NCBI GenBank assembly: GCA_012845835.1
Contig: JABAKD010000023.1
Span: forward strand, 22,507,108 to 22,571,107
Source of the DNA: Undaria pinnatifida
Taxonomy: Eukaryota; Sar; Phaeophyceae; Laminariales; Alariaceae
DNA length: 64,000 nucleotides
Direction of reading: 5' to 3'
Below, piece by piece: positions 61,604 to 64,000 of this stretch. How positions within the stretch are numbered: position 1 is the stretch's first letter; every line of letters starts with the position of its first letter. Both the position numbers and the translations under genes were made by a program. Under the pieces are notes generated by a model, which searched no databases, was not told the DNA's origin, and worked only from the letters and a program-made list of their open reading frames with translations.

Positions 61604-64000
61604 GTCATTGGGTAAAGGATTAGAGGCGCGCCGAACGTGAAAAGCTCATGTGGCTCTGCGTACATCTGAGGATATGCCGGCGTTGTGGTTTCGTGGGCTT
61701 TTTTTTGTGGTCATTTTTACGAAAAGAAATGAAATGAAAAAGGTAACAACAACAGTAGTAAAAAATGTATGTATTGTGTCACGTCAGATAAGAAGTTATA
61801 TCAAAATAATGTATGTATTGTTTCCCGTCAGAAAAGAAGATTTAATTATATCGACAGCAGCAGTGATCATAAGCCCCCCTCCTCTCGCCCCCAAGACGAA
61901 CAACAACAACCACAACCACCACGATCACGTGGGTCACAGGTATACCATGACCTGTGATGCTGAATGATGCTTTTCTATAACACTTAATTGCACTGGTAGC
62001 TCATTCCCCTGATCACCAAAAACTAGTATTAATATTAATACTATACATATAGTAGTATGATATGTGTATGTTAACCCGTTGGCTTACTCTTTCGCGCCGC
62101 TCTTTTCATATCATATGGAGATGGCAGCAACCAAAAAAAACAAAACAACGACTGGCATTCCTGTTATATTCAGGTATGTTCACCAAAACAACAACAAACA
62201 GCTGCTGTGGTTCCTGGGTATGGAGCACACTCACCCGTGACAGTCTCTAAGCAGGGGGCTCGTCCCCCCTCCCTGGCTCCTATGGTGGTATATACAAGGT
62301 AACCACTACTTATCTTTACGTTCCATAATAATATGGTCGATCCTTGTAATAGCATCCACATATTACGCCGGTCGCCTCGGTGGCGTGTCAGGTTATCCTC
62401 GAGCCTGGTATAGGTCAGTTTCGTGAGTTCAAATCCCCCCTAGTGCACACGTACTCACTTGAATAAATTCGTGGGGACTCTTCTTGAGCACAAAATGACT
62501 TGCAGAGAGCGCAAGAGCGTGAGTTAGCTAACACTCGATGGAAAATCGACGAGCAGTGGGATTGCTGAACCCTCTGCGCGATAAAATTCAAGGGAAGAAC
62601 TTGGGGGGAGAAGGGACGACACCTGTGACCACGGGTTGTCCAGAAGCTGGAAGGCAGATGTGAAAAAAAAAAATACTTCGTTGACCGCCAGGCAATCCGT
62701 TCCCCTTCAACGTGGAACATACCATGACCTCCACCACCCTCACCGACAACTACCAGTGATACGTACGAGGTATACATACATAATAACCATATACTCAAAG
62801 TATATACACAGCCACGTAATGCGACAGTAAAACAATAAAATAAATGTTAGAGCTTAGACTATATCCACAGTATTATTCCTGTCCGACCCCATATACAAAA
62901 ACAAACAGAAAGAGACTCCCGCCCGCGCTTCACCGCCGCCCGCGCTTCACCGCCCCCCGCTCGTCCTTTGCGCCGGGCGCGCTTGTTGGTGCTGTAGTAT
63001 CACTACACACCACCAGTACACACCAGAACATAAATCGGACGAGAGGTTTGAACGATTCGCCCATTCTCTACTCCTCACATATTTTCTAGAACGTTTGTAT
63101 CGTAGACAAAGTTTATCTACGCTCGTACCAAGCACATCGCAACCACCATTTATACTGCATATATATTCGTTACATATGTACAGTATATATGGCACAATGT
63201 GCCCTCTTTATCACGCTATTTCCTGATACCCCCCAGCGGTCTTTCCTGCCCTTTTCCGGATAAATTTGATTTCCATATTATTATAGTCCAAAACTTGTCG
63301 ACATTTACTTGGCAATGCGCTATTGCCCGTTCCAAATTGGTTAAGGAAGGGCGCCACACTCTCGAACCCTGCTTCCCAGCTCTTTCCCTGCATCAGTCGC
63401 CGATAGCCCCCATACATGAGAAAAATGGCATGGTATCAAAAATACTGCAAAATTCAAAATTCGCAATTGCCCCAACTCTTCAGCTCCACGGTGGGATGGT
63501 CGCCAAACTTGATCGTAGTACAACTACGATTCTCCCGAAAGAGTACGAAGCCCCCCTGAGTCCTCTCCAGATCCCCGCTGTAGACCCCACGAGCACTTAA
63601 TATCTTGCAGGAAACCCTCTGCGGCGATAATAAATGAGGGCACGTACCGGGAGGGGGGGCGGGGGGGGGGGGGGGGCGTCACCTGTGACCGTTGCTTGTC
63701 CAGAAGCTGGGAAGTAAAAGGATGAGATTTAAAAACAAAACAAAAACTCTTACAGCGTACATCTTAAAGTATGATATATAGGGGTGGCAGGCGAAGAAGA
63801 GGAGAGCTGTCCAAGTATAAACGATACAACAAATACACGAGCAATGTGCTGTATGTAGTACTCATACCGGTGTTTTTAGTGCTCGCTGTGCCCAGTATAT
63901 ACTAGACCAGTTTAAAAAGTAGCCGGCAAGTATTATCTATATTGTTGTGGTGTTCCAATTGGCCTTCTTGTCTTGTGCATACTAAACCATTTGGTAGAAG
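61604..64000. other. Window end, no gene seen
   Basis: About 2.4 kb without supported coding sequence. A tRNA-like stretch at about 62375-62445 has an A-box-like TGGCGTGTCAGG and a B-box-like GAGTTCAAATCCC but does not fold as a tRNA. A short dispersed repeat CACCTGTGACC(N)TTGTCCAGAAGCTGG occurs at about 62620 and 63679. CGCCCGCGCTTCACCGCC is duplicated near 62925. G-runs lie near 63650-63680. Confidence 0.5.

Noticed and set aside
62370-62450. Possible tRNA gene with A-box- and B-box-like motifs
   Set aside because: The T-arm and acceptor stem do not pair and no anticodon arm can be drawn. At best a tRNA-derived remnant.

Overview
The window is eukaryotic and dominated by mobile DNA. Protein-coding blocks are short, bounded by GT(A/G)AG-type donors and pyrimidine-AG acceptors, and keep phase across junctions, so there are spliceosomal introns and no operons. 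Several mobile-element classes sit side by side: Ty3/gypsy, DIRS-like, TRIM, hAT, Mutator-like, OTU-bearing Helitron2-type, and an IS607-type element with a Fanzor/TnpB nuclease. With an intron-rich Mutator-like gene, this mixture fits a stramenopile such as a brown alga. That assignment is an inference from element content only and is held with low confidence.

Layout. 1-3994: minus-strand Ty3/gypsy retrotransposon, cut by the window edge, with gag and protease in one frame separated by a single UGA and a decayed reverse transcriptase-RNase H. About 4166-13965: almost 10 kb of degenerate AGT/ACT trinucleotide DNA organised as serial inverted repeats around a 19-bp palindrome. It is interrupted by a small Helitron, two SINE-like insertions and one unassigned insertion. 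14000-14960: seven-copy tandem repeat. 15250-20640: decayed DIRS-like retrotransposon (reverse transcriptase, RNase H, tyrosine recombinase) whose recombinase gene is split by a 2.2-kb non-autonomous hAT transposon with a near-perfect 8-bp target duplication. 20900-22090: a second region with clustered short motifs. 22471-23925: minus-strand secreted or surface protein gene. 26297-26512: one probable exon. 26943-28797: IS607-like element (serine recombinase plus Fanzor2/TnpB-like nuclease).

29094-37121: a long plus-strand multi-exon gene joining an N-terminal OTU-type cysteine protease domain to a Mutator-like (MULE/FAR1-type) transposase. 38342-38716: a compact TRIM retroelement with LTRs, primer-binding site, polypurine tract and target duplication. 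38953-40547: two isolated minus-strand exons. 41322-41757: a reverse transcriptase fragment between inverted repeats. About 41790-60595: three head-to-tail Helitron2-type elements (a deletion derivative, a full-length 11.2-kb copy, and a 1.1-kb non-autonomous copy) separated only by TA-rich DNA. The two long copies carry the same exon-intron block of an unrelated gene, a Rep (HUH)-Pif1 helicase gene and a C-terminal OTU protease. 60596-64000: mainly non-coding, with one MITE with long terminal inverted repeats.

Functionally, almost everything recognisable is mobilisation machinery: reverse transcription, DDE, tyrosine, serine and HUH recombination, and RNA-guided nuclease. Most autonomous copies carry stops or frameshifts. 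The IS607/Fanzor pair and the OTU-MULE gene are the ones that still look intact. All alignments and family calls were made by eye from the sequence; no search was run.
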